Positions 13,155-24,764 of a stretch of 64,000 nt of DNA are shown piece after piece; positions within the stretch are counted from its first letter, which is position 1, and the number at the start of each line of letters is the position of its first letter. The notes under the pieces are model-generated. The model was not told the DNA's origin. It saw only the letters and a list, made by a program, of their open reading frames with translations, and made no database searches. The stretch lies in contig OY821791.1 of NCBI GenBank assembly GCA_963682175.1, positions 26,215,826-26,279,825 on the forward strand, written 5' to 3'. The position numbers and the translations under genes were made by a program. This DNA comes from Triglochin maritima. Lineage: Eukaryota; Streptophyta; Magnoliopsida; Alismatales; Juncaginaceae.

Positions 13155-14546
13155 CTACATGAATGCTTGAAGGGTTTGTTCAATGGTAGAGTCCTTAGGG
13201 TCAACCCGCTGGGGTGGTGGAGTCTGGTTAGAATAACCCGACGAAGAGGCCTGACCAGGTTGGTAATTTTGGTGCTGAGACCTTTGATGTGGGGGTTGGT
13301 AGGTCGCCGATGGGCGTGGAGGTTGATAAGGTGGAGGTTGAGGTTGAGCGTGCGAGCTCTGACCGTGTCCTCCACTAGACCCCCAAGAGAAGTTAGGATG
13401 GTTACGCCATTCTGGGTTGTAGGAATGATTGTACGGGTCGTTTCGGGGCCTTTGTTGATACATCGCATTTGCATGCTCAGTATCCCTTGGAGCGTAAGCG
13501 CACTCCAAGTCATCATGTCCCGACAGTCCACACCTAGTACACCCGGGAGTAGCGACCTGAGCTACAGGAGCTCGGTCCATCTCCAAACTCTCTATCCTAC
13601 GCATGAGAGCAGCCATTTTCGCCTCAGACGCGATAGTCGACTCAACATGATATGATCCAGCTCGACCAGAAGACCTGGCGGTTGGTGGCTCTCTCATGGT
13701 GTCCCACTCGAAGGTGCGCTCAGCCATGGACTCAAAAGTGTCCCATGCCTCCTCGATGGGTTTCATTTGGAAGTCACCCTGACACATCGACTCCAACAAT
13801 GTACGGGTGTTGTAGTTGATGCCCTCATAAACAATCTGGCACAGCTGCCATAGCTCAAGTCCATGATGAGGGCATTGCTGGAGAAGGTCCTTGAACCTCT
13901 CAAAGAAACCATGAAAAGATTCGGTCTTGGTCTGATACATTTGATGTATCTGGTGCCGTATCTGTTGAGTTTTCCTTTGAGGGAAAAATCTCTTCAGAAA
14001 GACGGTCACAAAGTCACCCCAAGACCGAATCGAGCTCGCCGGGAGGCTATACATCCATTTCTTCGCATTATCCTTCAATGCGAACGAAATCATCCTCAAC
14101 CGGACAGAATCCTCGTCAAGCTGTTGAAGCTTGAACATGGAGCATACTTCCTCGAATTCGCGTATAAAAATATACGGATCCTCCTTATTGGCAGTAAAGG
14201 TTGGAAGCATGCTCACATACTGAGGTTTCAGCTCATAGTTGTTCCCGCGAGCAGGGGGGACAACTATGCAAGAAGGTTGCGCGGCCCGAACAGGATGGGT
14301 CCGCTCCCACAACGTCATCGGCCTATCCTATCAAGCTAAAGGTGGTGGTGCACCTAGAACTCGATCCTGACCGAATCTCCCTTCCTCTCGAGTCAGAGGA
14401 GGAGGAGAAGGAGGTCTACGTGGTGGTGGGAATGGACCGAGGTAGTCCATGTATGGAACCCGGTCTCCCTCGCTACCACGAGACGACTCGGCCTCTTGCT
14501 CCAAAGGAGCACGAGGCGGAGATCGTCGATCACCAAGATCTTCCAT
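13155..14546 (-). pseudogene. gag: Athila gag pseudogene
   Basis: The probable start codon is ATG at 14546 (MEDLGDRRSPPRAPLEQEAE), only about 7 bp from the junction with flank A. This N-terminal frame stops at 14331 and the main gag frame opens at 14318, so a frameshift lies between. The main frame has the retrotransposon gag core (FTANKEDPYIFIREFEEVCS, TESFHGFFERFKDLLQQCPH), then a single C-x2-C zinc-knuckle-like stretch (CTRCGLSGHDDLECAY) and a Pro/Gln-rich tail. A TAG at 13155-13157 separates it from the pro-pol frame, which continues in the same phase. Confidence 0.8.
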
Positions 14547-14552
14547 CTCAGA

Positions 14553-14953
14553 AATAAGAGTCGTAGAATGAATAATAAACCTAAAGTTTGCAATTCCATA
14601 AACGAAAATAACAATGAGAATAAATAGTAACAATTATTACCAAACTCTTTTATTATAATTTTAGGTTATACTTATACACTATTTTGCTCCCTTTATTGTC
14701 TAGATTTTATCGATTTTAAACCTAAGAATGAGCATAGTCAATAAATCTTCCCAAACCACCTGCTTTGTGTTTGGACATTGAAATTTGAGTTGTAAGAATA
14801 AAATTAATTTAACTGATGTGTCGTGTTTTATGGTTGTAAAAATTTCTTTTGGATGTTTTAATTGAATGTATTTAGATTTGGAAAAATGTTAAAAATAGGA
14901 AGGATAATTTTAATTTTTTTAATTTGTTTTAAGGAATCATCTTAAAGTTGTGG
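14553..14953. repeat. flank A, copy 2, between gag and the right LTR
   Basis: This is nearly identical to 5648-6042. It sits where the 5' leader and tRNA primer site of the older Athila element should be. The left junction falls about 7 bp upstream of the gag start codon, at a short ATAAGAGTCG string. Confidence 0.85.
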
Positions 14954-15099
14954 TGATTGATCGTTTTATATTTCTACCGCAAGTGCACGGCCGCGTTGAA
15001 GCGGTGGCAAGTACGGGTCGTCCACTGGGAGGTGTGTCGACACTTGGTTTGTTCGAATGCGAGAGGTAAAAGAAGGAGAGAAAGATGTATTACACTAAG
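14954..15099 (-). repeat. right LTR of older Athila element, first part
   Basis: It starts TGATTGATCG like the left LTR and matches 6043-6188. It is interrupted after CTAAG (15095-15099) by the younger element and resumes at 27222. Confidence 0.85.
15095..15099. repeat. target site duplication CTAAG, left copy
   Basis: CTAAG directly precedes the TG start of the younger element; the other copy is at 27217-27221. The uninterrupted site can be read in the left LTR of the older element (TACACTAAGCTACAC, near 6180). Confidence 0.95.
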
Positions 15100-16497
15100 T
15101 GTTGAACGTTTTATTTTAAACCGCAAGTGCACGGCCGCGATGAAGCGGTGGCAAGTACGGGTCGTCCTCAGGGAGGTGAGCTTGCTCTTGCTTATCAGAA
15201 ATCAAGTGGCAAAGAAAGATGGAAGAAAGTTGTTTATGCTAACCTAAACTATGCTAACACGAAGAAGCAAATGCGAAGGAAACAAAACAAACGAATACTT
15301 CAACTAAGCTAGAGAAACTAGATATTATGGAGAAATCAGTAAGAGAGAGAGACCCCTTAGGGGGTGGAGTGACTACACATACACAATAAGGAGGCAAGAA
15401 TATCTTCCTATAGGCACAAGTGTAGGTAGTGTTTGCATGTATGGGAGGTGTCTACTTATCATGGCAAAACCCATCAATTAAATCACTAACCTATTTTGAT
15501 TAACATTCATAAACACAAGCTGGTTATTTAAGAAACTAAACAAGTATGGGAGGTGTCTACTTATCATGGCAAAACCCATCTAGTGAAGTGTTCTATTCTA
15601 ACAAGCAAGTATGCATTCATATTAATCAACACATTTCAAAATAAACATCTTTCCTTCCTTAATTGTATATATGATAATCATCTCCACCCCCCAAAAGGGG
15701 AGTGGTTTTACTCACTACACATTACACTAACTATTACACTAAAATAAGAAGGCATATTAACTAAGCTAGATTTAATAAAAGACAATTAAACTAAAGCATG
15801 CACCAATAATAAAAGAAGCACAAAACAAAGAAAATTTTATTAATTGAAGACTCACAAGACCAGTAGCATCTCCCTATTGAGTTTCTTGCTTCAAGGCTTC
15901 CACTTCAATTAGGGAGAATGGCCACAAGCATGGAGTAATTACAATGGAAGGTGAAGAGTTCTATTTATAGCCATGGAAAAAGCTAAACCGGGACAATCCC
16001 CCGATGTGGGACTAAACAAATACCATAAATAGAATAAGAACGCTCTAATACACACACCAGAAAAAACTAAACGGATTCGGATCCACCTGGACCGCCAATT
16101 AGCGGTTCCAGACCGCCAATTGGCGGTCTACAGGGTCCGGATTCGTCTGGGCTTTCTTGGAGGCTTTCCTGGATGGTATTGTTGGTCTTGGATGCGGTTA
16201 CTTGACTTGTTGGAGCTCCGACCCGAATCGAATTGGTAAAATACTCCCCATGATGGTGTGGAGTATTCTGTTTTGCTCTTAGGTCCTTCTGTCTTGCAAT
16301 CAGGTCCTTTTTCCTTGCATCTTGGTCCCCAGATCTCACAATTCAGTCCTTTTTCACAGCTTTTGGGTCCTTTTATGCTTCATCTCTTCAAACCTATTTA
16401 TTCCTGAAAACTAAACATAAAACTCGTGACATAGCATTGTTTAGGTGAAAGATAATGGATATAAGATACAAATATGAGCATGAAATGATGTCAATCA
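15100..16497 (-). repeat. left (3') LTR of younger Athila element
   Basis: It runs from TGTTGAACG to GATGTCAATCA. A minus-strand TATA-like motif lies near 15960-15970 and two CCGCCAATT(A/G)GCGG palindromes at 16092-16105 and 16113-16126 lie upstream of it. The same CCGCAAGTGCACGGCCGCG segment as in the older element is found near its left end, so the two LTR families are related. Confidence 0.93.
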
Positions 16498-17814
16498 AAT
16501 ACCCCCACAACTAACTTTTGCTAGTCCCGAGCAAAACAAAGAAAGAGAAAAGCATACGAAAAACAAGAAATCCTAACTCACTTTCGTAGGAATCACGGTT
16601 GCACTTAGCATGTGCAACAAGCCGTTAAACCTCCTTGTCGCCAAGGAGGAGGAGTGTTGTCTCCTGAGGGTTTTCAGCGGATATACCCACAAAATCCGAA
16701 CAAGATGCATTAATCAATCTAGCTACACGACTCGTTGGACTTATTTTGTCGATCATGGGATGCGGTAATACTACGGGTCGACTCTATATATGTAATCAGT
16801 CCACACACCTCGCCTAATGAGTTATTCGTGAGAGTTAACTAAGGAATTAAGTGAAAGACATGGGCAACCTTAACTTCTGAATGTGATACAACGTGTAAAG
16901 TCCATTTTGGTTCTTATTTGACTCCTTTTTTTTCTTTTTTTTTCTTTGGAGCATTTTATTGGTTGGTGTTTGATTCTCCCAGGGTCAGGTTTCGTGCATC
17001 ATTGCCTATGAGGACTTACACTATCACGTACACCTTCCCCCAAATCTCCACATAGGGTGATCCCTACCACCCGTGTAACGGGAGTTCGGTCGGTGCATCC
17101 CAAGTCAGATGACTCGAAAGCACCAGGCACAAAGTCCCCTCAGACCTACTTTCCCGAGTGATAGGAGCCGTGCGAGAAGAGAGAACACCACTTATTTATT
17201 TATCTACATGGGAACCAAAACCCCTACACTTAAGTTTCACAAAAAGAGATTAATGGCCATTGACTACAACAAACTTCCTTATACTAACAGACACAAATTA
17301 TTTGACTCACTAGGTTCAGGGTGGACTTCTTTAAATGTTTGAGTACTGAAACCCTATGATTACACGCCCCCCGAGGGAAAACCGGGGTGCATCCTAACGA
17401 CTCGATAAGACCTAAAGCCAGTAAACTAGAAATCCTAATGCATCAAGTTCAAGACAATTTTGGGAGCTTTCTTTTTACTTTGCCTCTCAACGGTTTTGCA
17501 CATGCTAAACACACGCAAAACCCACAAAAAACATTTTCTTTCGCAAACACATGAAGATTTTGAAAGAAATGTGAAAATTTTAAAGCACTAGGCAAGCAAA
17601 AGAAGACAAGTCACCCAAGGATCATGGCAAGCAGATATATCGATATTAAATGCGGCACACTAACATGACCCTAACAATGCACACAAAAGAAAACAACAAA
17701 ACAAAAAAAACACAAACTATGTACAAACGTGAAAACACCCCCCCCACACCTAATCCATGCATTGTCCTCAATGTATGGCAAAATGGTGCCAATGCATGGA
17801 TAGGGTGTACCGGA
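16498..17814 (-). other. polypurine tract and non-coding 3' region of younger Athila element
   Basis: The minus strand has a G-rich polypurine tract at about 16498-16512 next to the LTR. The remaining 1.3 kb has no supported coding frame and matches 7433-8715 of the older element. A run of C lies at about 17738-17745. Confidence 0.75.
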
Positions 17815-18708
17815 CTAATGACGACGGCCAGAAGTGCCTGAAGAGGTACCTCTCTCCAGAGCCGACAACTTCCTATAGATCTTCTGGTTTTGCTTGGCTA
17901 AGATGACGTTCTGCTGCTCGACCGCCATCTCAGAAATGTCGGTGTTAAAGAGCGTTCCTGAGCTCACAGACGAGCTTGAGGAACTGGCCCTAACATCCTC
18001 CTCCATATAGTCAGGCACCCATGCCTCAGGAAGGCAATGGCGAAATGACGGGGTCATCTTCGCTACCTCGAGGTCGGTGCCTTGGCGCCTCAGCATGCGC
18101 TCAAATCGTGGGGTGTCCAACATGCCACACAATTTGGTAACCAGAGTTGGCAAACAGTGTATATCTTTCAGCCTGGCGTTCACTAAAACGTCGAACAATG
18201 TTCGACAAATGCAGTGTGGTGAACCGTCCATCAGACTATACACGATTCGCAAACTAGGTGTAAAAAATGTGGAGGTCCGCTCTTGGCCCAACACATTTCT
18301 ACATACCCACCTGGCTACAATGTGCACATTGGAGTAAATGTGCGCATTAGGTACTCCCCCATGTGATGAAATAGGTTGCCCACGCCCAAGCATATATCGA
18401 TAAAAATTGATATCGTGGGTGGGTGCGAACTCATCAACCAAGGGGATCCCAGTCGCGTCGGAGATTAGCTGGGGTGTCACTGTGTGTTTCACCCCTCTGA
18501 GAGTGATACTGAACTCGAGTGGACCGGTCTGGTCACGCTCGAGTTTAGTAAAGAATTCATGTACGAGAGGCTCTACGTACATGGATTCATCGCCCTCATA
18601 CAATAAATGGTACCACCCTTTAGCTATGATTCGATCGTAGAAGGGTTCTCCGAATTCGCGAATCAGGGAGGCAAAATTGAGTTCTGGAATTAAATGATGG
18701 CTGGCCAT
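17815..18708 (-). CDS. extra Athila ORF after integrase, plant-transposon-protein-like
   Basis: This is an intact frame of 297 residues counted from the first ATG (MASHHLIPELNF, 18708); the open frame extends upstream to 18789 without an ATG, so a spliced start is possible. Residues about 20-230 resemble the 'putative plant transposon protein' domain (Pfam Transposase_32 family): an FYDRIIAKGWYHLL-like helix, then LEFSITLRGVKHTVTPQLIS followed by DATGIPL. A Ser-rich stretch and a short helical, Gln/Lys-rich segment follow near the C-terminus. I see no signal peptide or membrane segment, so it is not an obvious envelope protein although it occupies the env-like position of Athila elements. It lies 430 bp downstream of pol on the same strand and is absent from the older element. 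Its function is unknown. Confidence 0.65.
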   Translation of the reverse strand: MASHHLIPELNFASLIREFGEPFYDRIIAKGWYHLLYEGDESMYVEPLVHEFFTKLERDQTGPLEFSITLRGVKHTVTPQLISDATGIPLVDEFAPTHDINFYRYMLGRGQPISSHGGVPNAHIYSNVHIVARWVCRNVLGQERTSTFFTPSLRIVYSLMDGSPHCICRTLFDVLVNARLKDIHCLPTLVTKLCGMLDTPRFERMLRRQGTDLEVAKMTPSFRHCLPEAWVPDYMEEDVRASSSSSSVSSGTLFNTDISEMAVEQQNVILAKQNQKIYRKLSALERGTSSGTSGRRH

Positions 18709-18894
18709 ACCTGAACCTACCTTGGCGAGCTTTAGCGGCGAGGCACACGACGGCGAGGACGAACACGGCGCGAGAGGAGAACAGACCACCGCACGCCGTT
18801 TCCCGCAGAATCACAGACTCCCAACCCCGAAACCAACAGAGAATACCAAATCCAACACCCCACCGAAGAAAATCCGGAAACGGAGAACAACAGA

Positions 18895-18929
18895 CCGCTG
18901 AACGGTGGTTCCAAACCGCTATTTAGCGG
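18895..18929. repeat. paired CCGC..GCGG-type dyads after pol
   Basis: Two diverged dyads, CCGCTGAACGGTGG (18895-18908) and CCGCTATTTAGCGG (18916-18929), start exactly 21 bp apart. They match the pairs in the LTRs and leader of the same element. They lie between the pol stop codon and the extra ORF, where a splice or subgenomic promoter signal for that ORF might be expected. Confidence 0.75.
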
Positions 18930-19142
18930 TCTGTTCAGTGGATCTGGGGACGAAACTTCGGTGAAGACTGGATCTGGAGAGGAAACGCGTTTTCCTTTGC
19001 TGGAATAATGCGTAGGTCAGGGGAAAACGCGTTTTTAATCAAGGGAAAGGGCAAATATCACATAGGTCTTCCAATTTTTTTGGTTTTTTTTTTTTTTAAA
19101 CAAAGCAAAGATATATACAAACAGATGGAGGGATGGACCACA

Positions 19143-22100
19143 TCAAGTGACCACATCCGTGGGGAGTTCGTGCAAAGGCACGACTTCCTCCTCGACCTCT
19201 GCCGTGGTCCCTTCCAAGTATGGTTTGAGGCGTTGTCCATTAACTTTGAACACGTCCCCATTCCTAGGATTTTGAATCTCAACCGCCCCATGAGGGGAGA
19301 TGGTTAAAACAATGAAGGGACCTGACCAACGGCTCCGAAGTTTCCCCGGAAACAAGTGGAGGCGAGAATTATACAACAAGACCTTTTGTCCCACCTCGAA
19401 GGTTTTGATTCGCACCAAGCGATCGTGGAAAATTTTAGTGCGGGACTTGCAGATCTTGGCATTCTCATAAGCTTCATTTCTCAACTCCTCCAACTCGTTG
19501 AGGTCTAACTTGCGATTGGCACCGGAAACATCAAGACTCATGTTAAGATGTTTGATTGCCCATAATGCCCGGTGCTCAAGTTCTACCGGAAGATGGCAAG
19601 CTTTGCCATAAACTAGCCGGTAGGGGGACATGCCAAGGTCGGTTTTAAATGCAGTGCGGAAAGCCCACAATGCATCATTAAGCTTGACCGACCAATCTTT
19701 CCTTGAAGCATTAACCGTTTTCTCAAGAATTTGCTTGAGTTGACGGTTGGAAATTTCCACCTGGCCACAGGTTTGAGGATGATAAGGTGTGGCCAACTTG
19801 TGCGTGATGGAGTATTTCCTCAGCACTGCCTCAAGGGATCGGTTCACAAAGTGTGTCCCCCGATCACTTATGATACAACGAGGTGTCCCAAACCTCGCGA
19901 AGATGTGTTCTTTAAGAAATTTGATCACAACCTTGCGATCGTTAGTGCGAGTGGGGATTGCTTCAACCCACTTTGACACATAATCGACCGCCACCAGGAT
20001 GTAAGTGTGACCATGGGACACGGGGAAAGGACCCATGAAGTCAATTCCCCAAACATCAAAGATGTTAACCACTAAGATGGGATTGAGTGGCATCATCTCT
20101 CGTCTGCCAATGCGGCCCACACGTTGGCACCTATCGCATGCTTTGCAAAATGCAAAAGCGTCTTGGAACAACGTGGGCCAGTAAAAACCGCATTGGAGAA
20201 CTTTGGCAGCGGTTTTCTTGGCACCGAAGTGCCCACCACATGCCTCCTTATGGCAAAAGGACAAGACACTCTGAATCTCGTCGTCAGGAATGCACCTCCT
20301 TATGATTTGATCAGCACAATACTTAAATAAGTATGGATCATCCCAATAGAAGTGCTTGACTAACGACTTGAACTTCGTTGTCTCACTGTGTCTCCAATGA
20401 GCCGGCACCTCCCCGGTTGCTAAATAGTTCACAATGTCAGCGAACCAGGGAGGTGAGGCTATTGCCATAAGGTTCTCATCAGGAAAAAACTCGTTCACCG
20501 GTGGATCCGGTGAAAGATCGATGGGGATGCGAGATAGGTGATCAGCCACGACATTCTCGCATCCCTTCTTGTCCCGTATTTCAAGGTCGAATTCTTGTAA
20601 CAACAAGATCCAACGCAAGAGACGGGGTTTCGCATCCTTTTTAGACAAAAGGTAGCGAAGAGCTGAGTGATCAGTGTAGATGATGACATGCGACCCTATG
20701 AGGTACTGACGAAATTTTTCCAACGCAAATATGATCGCGAGGAACTCTTTCTCAGTAACGGAGTAGTTGAGTTGGGCGTCATTGAGAGTACGACTTGCAT
20801 AATAGATCACATGAGACAATTTGTCGACTTTCTGACCCAAAACTGCTCCTATCGCGTAATCAGAAGCATCACACATCAGCTCGAACGGTAGAGTCCACAC
20901 CGGTGCCTTAATAATAGGAGCGGAGGTCAACTCACGCTTCAGAAACTCAAAAGCAGTCAGGCACTCGGGTGTGAACTCAAAGGAGGTTCCTTTAGCAAGC
21001 AAGCTCGTCAAAGGACGAGCTATCTTGCTGAAATCCTTAATGAATCGCCGGTAAAAACCGGCGTGTCCAAGGAATGAACGGATTTCTTTTACCGAGGTGG
21101 GTGGCGGAAGCTTAGAAATAAGCTCAATCTTTGCCCTATCCACCTCGATACCATCACAAGATACCACGTGACCCAACACGATGCCTTTTGTGACCATGAA
21201 ATGACACTTTTCCCAATTAAGGGCTAAGTTCGTTTCCGAACACCTTTTGAGAACAAGGCTCAAGTGGTGCAAGCACTCATCAAAGGAGGTGCCATGAACC
21301 GAGAAATCATCCATGAAGATCTCAAGGAAGTTCTCGACCATATCGGAAAAGATACTTAACATGCAACGTTGGAATGTTGCAGGTGCATTGCATAGCCCAA
21401 AAGGCATCCGTCTATAGGCAAACGTCCCAAAAGGACAAGTGAACGTGGTTTTCTCCTGGTCTTCGGGGGCGACTGGGATTTGATTGTACCCCGAATAACC
21501 ATCAAGGAAACAGTAATAGGCGTGCCCGGCGAGTCTCTCCAACATCTGGTCGATGAAAGGTAGAGGGAAGTGGTCCTTACGCGTGACCGCGTTCAACTTC
21601 CTATAGTCAATACACACTCGCCACCCAGTTTGAAGTCGTGTGGGTACAAGCTCATTGTTGTCATTCTGGACAACGGTGATACCCGACTTCTTGGGCACAA
21701 CCTGGACAGGACTTACCCAAGTACTGTCCGAAATGGGAAAAATGATGCCATGATCTAAACACTTGATGATCTCTTTCTTAACTACTTCTGTCATGGCTGG
21801 ATTTAAACGCCTCTGTGGGTCGCGACGTGGTCGTGCCTCATCCTCCATAAAGATGTGGTGCTGCACGACGTCGGGACTTATCCCTTTGATGTCCCTCAAG
21901 GACCACCCAATGGCTGATTTGTGCTCCTTTAGGACTTGAATCAACCGTTCTTCCTGATCACCAGTCAACGTCGATGAAATAATCACCGGAAATGACCTAT
22001 CGGGACCAAGAAAAACGTGTTTCAATTCCTTGGGGAGTTCTTTGAGCTCAGGTGTGGGTGGCTCCTCCAGGCGAGGCGTGATATCTAGCTCGAGATGTAA

Positions 22101-23264
22101 GATAGGAGGAGCTCGCATGTACTGAACAGCATGCACATCATTGCTCAACTCACCCCCGTCCTCTTCATGATCAGACTCATCCATGAAGTAATCATTTAAA
22201 TTCTCATGAATCAGGGGGTACTCTTCTTCCAATTCTTCTTCCAAGTCCCGGATAAGATTGACTTCCATGGGGTCCTCGGAAGATGCCGGCTGCCTAGCCA
22301 TATTGAACACATGGAATGTCGCGGTCAAGTTCCCGAACGACAATTTCATGAGTCCAGTACGACAATTGATCAAGGCATTTGACGTCGCCAAAAAAGGTCT
22401 ACCCAAAATCAATGGAATCTGAGAGTGGGTAGTCTTAATTGGTTCGGTCTCAAGGACGACGAAATCAACAGGAAATATGAAGTCACCGACCTTGATTAGG
22501 ACATCTTCAATGACCCCCAACGGGACTTTGATCGAACGATCAGCCAACTGCAAAGTTGTTTTCGTAGGCTTGAGAGTGCCTAGGCTTAATCGTTGATACA
22601 CAGAAGCAGGTAAGAGGTTAACCGCCGACCCTAGATCTAGCAAAACATTGTTAATGCGAGAGTCCCCAATGATACATGAAATTGTTGGACTGCCCGGGTC
22701 CTTCAATTTTATGTATGTTGGGTTCGAGATGATCGAACTCACATTAGCCGCCAAAAAGGCTTTGCTAGGGACATTGGTTTTCCTCTTAGTTGTACAGAGA
22801 TCCTTCAGGAATTTTGCATATGGAGGTATTTGTTGAATCATGTCTAACAAAGGAATGTTGACATTCACTTTCTTAAATATCTCCATCATCTTATCCACAC
22901 TGTCACTCTGTTTCTTAGACAACCTACTAGGATAAGGAGCTCTTGGTAGGTATGTCTTGGGCGGAGCCGGAGAAGGAGGCTTTGGTGTATTACTCTCACC
23001 CTCGGCCTCTTCCTCACCATCATTCCCACAAAGGGGTGGCACAGATGGATTTTCTGGCAGTGATACGTGGTTGTTGACCTGCTTCCCATTTCTCAGGGTC
23101 ACAATGGCATTAACATGGTCCACAGGTTCTTCCACGTAGTTCACTTGCCCCCCCTGTGGTCTTGAACTTGCATTTTGCATGTTCGAGTGCTGTTGAGCAC
23201 GGGGGTTAGCCACAGGTTGGCTAGGCAGACTCCCTCTCTCTCTCTCATGTACAGACTGAGCCAA
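19143..23264 (-). CDS. pol: Athila pro-pol polyprotein, open over 1373 codons
   Basis: A single open frame contains protease ([10 protein letters not shown] near 22620-22645), reverse transcriptase ([11 protein letters not shown], then catalytic FMDDFSVHG near 21295-21320), RNase H ([14 protein letters not shown] near 20840-20880), integrase zinc finger (H/H/C/C between [10 protein letters not shown] and CKACDRC), and the integrase DDE triad (WGIDFMGP near 20030-20055, SDRGTHF near 19850-19870, and E in [10 protein letters not shown] near 19740-19770). The C-terminal integrase region ends at 19143. All catalytic residues I can check are intact. The frame continues upstream into gag in the same phase, separated only by a TAG at 23265-23267, where a Gln codon would be expected. 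The protein would synthesise and insert the element's DNA copy. Confidence 0.9.
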   Translation of the reverse strand: MAQSVHERERGSLPSQPVANPRAQQHSNMQNASSRPQGGQVNYVEEPVDHVNAIVTLRNGKQVNNHVSLPENPSVPPLCGNDGEEEAEGESNTPKPPSPAPPKTYLPRAPYPSRLSKKQSDSVDKMMEIFKKVNVNIPLLDMIQQIPPYAKFLKDLCTTKRKTNVPSKAFLAANVSSIISNPTYIKLKDPGSPTISCIIGDSRINNVLLDLGSAVNLLPASVYQRLSLGTLKPTKTTLQLADRSIKVPLGVIEDVLIKVGDFIFPVDFVVLETEPIKTTHSQIPLILGRPFLATSNALINCRTGLMKLSFGNLTATFHVFNMARQPASSEDPMEVNLIRDLEEELEEEYPLIHENLNDYFMDESDHEEDGGELSNDVHAVQYMRAPPILHLELDITPRLEEPPTPELKELPKELKHVFLGPDRSFPVIISSTLTGDQEERLIQVLKEHKSAIGWSLRDIKGISPDVVQHHIFMEDEARPRRDPQRRLNPAMTEVVKKEIIKCLDHGIIFPISDSTWVSPVQVVPKKSGITVVQNDNNELVPTRLQTGWRVCIDYRKLNAVTRKDHFPLPFIDQMLERLAGHAYYCFLDGYSGYNQIPVAPEDQEKTTFTCPFGTFAYRRMPFGLCNAPATFQRCMLSIFSDMVENFLEIFMDDFSVHGTSFDECLHHLSLVLKRCSETNLALNWEKCHFMVTKGIVLGHVVSCDGIEVDRAKIELISKLPPPTSVKEIRSFLGHAGFYRRFIKDFSKIARPLTSLLAKGTSFEFTPECLTAFEFLKRELTSAPIIKAPVWTLPFELMCDASDYAIGAVLGQKVDKLSHVIYYASRTLNDAQLNYSVTEKEFLAIIFALEKFRQYLIGSHVIIYTDHSALRYLLSKKDAKPRLLRWILLLQEFDLEIRDKKGCENVVADHLSRIPIDLSPDPPVNEFFPDENLMAIASPPWFADIVNYLATGEVPAHWRHSETTKFKSLVKHFYWDDPYLFKYCADQIIRRCIPDDEIQSVLSFCHKEACGGHFGAKKTAAKVLQCGFYWPTLFQDAFAFCKACDRCQRVGRIGRREMMPLNPILVVNIFDVWGIDFMGPFPVSHGHTYILVAVDYVSKWVEAIPTRTNDRKVVIKFLKEHIFARFGTPRCIISDRGTHFVNRSLEAVLRKYSITHKLATPYHPQTCGQVEISNRQLKQILEKTVNASRKDWSVKLNDALWAFRTAFKTDLGMSPYRLVYGKACHLPVELEHRALWAIKHLNMSLDVSGANRKLDLNELEELRNEAYENAKICKSRTKIFHDRLVRIKTFEVGQKVLLYNSRLHLFPGKLRSRWSGPFIVLTISPHGAVEIQNPRNGDVFKVNGQRLKPYLEGTTAEVEEEVVPLHELPTDVVT

Positions 23265-23267
23265 CTA

Positions 23268-24764
23268 ACCCATCTGAAGCTCGAGAGATTTGATGGTCTG
23301 CTGATTCGAAGTGAGAACTTGACTCGTGGATGACATAAAGTTTTTTACAGAGTTCTCAAGTCCACGAGTTAAGTTCTCAAGTGAATTAAACCGGGTTTCC
23401 AAGTTGTTAGAATTTGGGAAACCTGGTTGGTTGGTATTCTGACTTTGGGGTGGCTGATGAGGCTGTGAATGCATGGGAGGGTAGTGTGGTCGGTTAGGTG
23501 GTCGAGAAAAGTTTGAAGGACCACCTGGGGCATTGTTATGGTTCCATGAAAAATTAGGGTGGTTCCTCCATCCAGGGTTATATGATGATGAATATGGGTC
23601 ATTCCTGGATCTATCATAGATGGCATTTACATGTTCCATCTCAGGAGGAATGGATGCACACTCACCCCCTATATGACCTATCCTACCACATAAATGACAT
23701 GGAACTGAACCAGATGCAGACACATGAGATACATCGTGCTGGTTTTGGAGCTCAATCGAATCCATACGGCGTATTAAGGCCGCCATGCGCGCCTCGGTGG
23801 CCGTAGTGGAATCGACAGCAAATGCGGAACCCGATCTAGTCGAGTTTGCATTCGCGATCCTCGCTCCTATACTAGATGATGCAGGTGGTTCTCTCACACT
23901 CTCCCATTGCATTGTTTTCTCGGCGAGGTCTTCTAGGAAAGCTCATGCCTCCCTTTCATCCTTTCCCAAGAACTCTCCTTGACACATGGACTCAAGGAGC
24001 GTTCTAGATGGAATGTGAAGACCCTCGTAGATAATCTGACACATGCGCCACAACTCAATGCCATGGTGAGGGCATGAGGATAGTAGCTCCTTGAACCTCT
24101 CTAAGTATGCATGAAATGATTCGGTCTCATGTTGATAGAACGAATTGATTTCGTTCCTCAATTTTTGAGTCCGATGATTTGGAAAATACTTTTTGAGGAA
24201 TGCAGACTGAAACTCATCCCAAGTCCTGAAGGCATTCGCCTGGTTGCTGTACAACCACTTCTTGGCGTCATCCTTAAGCGCAAAGGGGACAAGCCTAAGA
24301 TGAATGGAGTCTGTGCTAAGTTGTTGCAGTTTGAACATAGCACAGACCTCCTCAAATTCCCTGAGAAAGATATAGGGGTCACATTTCCCAGTGAAATGAG
24401 GGAGCATGGAAATAAACTGAGGCTTGACCTCAAAATGGTTCCCATTTGCCTCTGGCAATACGATGCATGAGGGCAGAGCTGTACGGCTCGGGTAGCATCG
24501 ATCACGAAGAGGTATGGGAACGACAACTGGAAGCACAGGTGGAACAGGTGGGTCCAGCAACTGCTCCTCTTCACGGAAATTAGCAGCCATTGGACCCGAA
24601 CTACGTGCGACACGAGAGGAGGAAGGTGTCGAGAAATCGATGACCGAAGCCGGATTGACAACGCTCCTCGTCAAACGACCACTCTCGTCTCGTGTCCACG
24701 AAAGCATGCACAAAGGTGCACACACAAACCACAACTTTCTCTTTTTTTTCTTTTTTTTCTTCAA
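23268..24764 (-). pseudogene. gag: Athila gag, one nonsense mutation
   Basis: The frame runs from 24764 (first likely ATG; an inner start MLSW.. near 24708 is also possible) in the same phase as pol. The capsid core (PYIFLREFEEVCAMFKLQQL, TESFHAYLERFKELLSSCPH) lies at about 24130-24400 and a CCHC-like zinc knuckle (CHLCGRIGHIGGECA) near 23670-23710. A TGA at 23943-23945 replaces the Trp of the EAW motif that is preserved in the older copy (TGG to TGA). A second stop, TAG at 23265, separates gag from pol. Gag would form the virus-like particle; this copy would give a truncated capsid unless the stop is read through. Confidence 0.85.

Larger units (their letters stand above)
6043..14553 (-). 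mobile_element. older Athila-type Ty3/gypsy retrotransposon, left LTR plus body
   Basis: Order on the minus strand is gag, protease, reverse transcriptase, RNase H, integrase, a non-coding 3' region, a polypurine tract and the 3' LTR. Sequences such as [20 protein letters not shown] and [11 protein letters not shown] are typical of the Athila clade. The 5' leader and primer-binding site expected next to the right LTR are missing; flank A is there instead. No 5-bp target duplication is visible (TGTGG before the left LTR, TGGGT after the right LTR at 28473), which agrees with later rearrangement. Confidence 0.85.

Noticed and set aside
12522..13655. Long plus-strand open frame of 377 codons
   Set aside because: It lies antisense to the Athila gag-pol pseudogene and shows no protein family features. 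Other plus-strand frames in 9014-14557 and 19731-24768 are antisense shadows of the same kind.
23265..23267. Programmed stop-codon readthrough between gag and pol
   Set aside because: Both Athila copies have a TAG in this area, but at positions about two dozen codons apart, and no conserved downstream signal is visible. Independent mutations are more likely.
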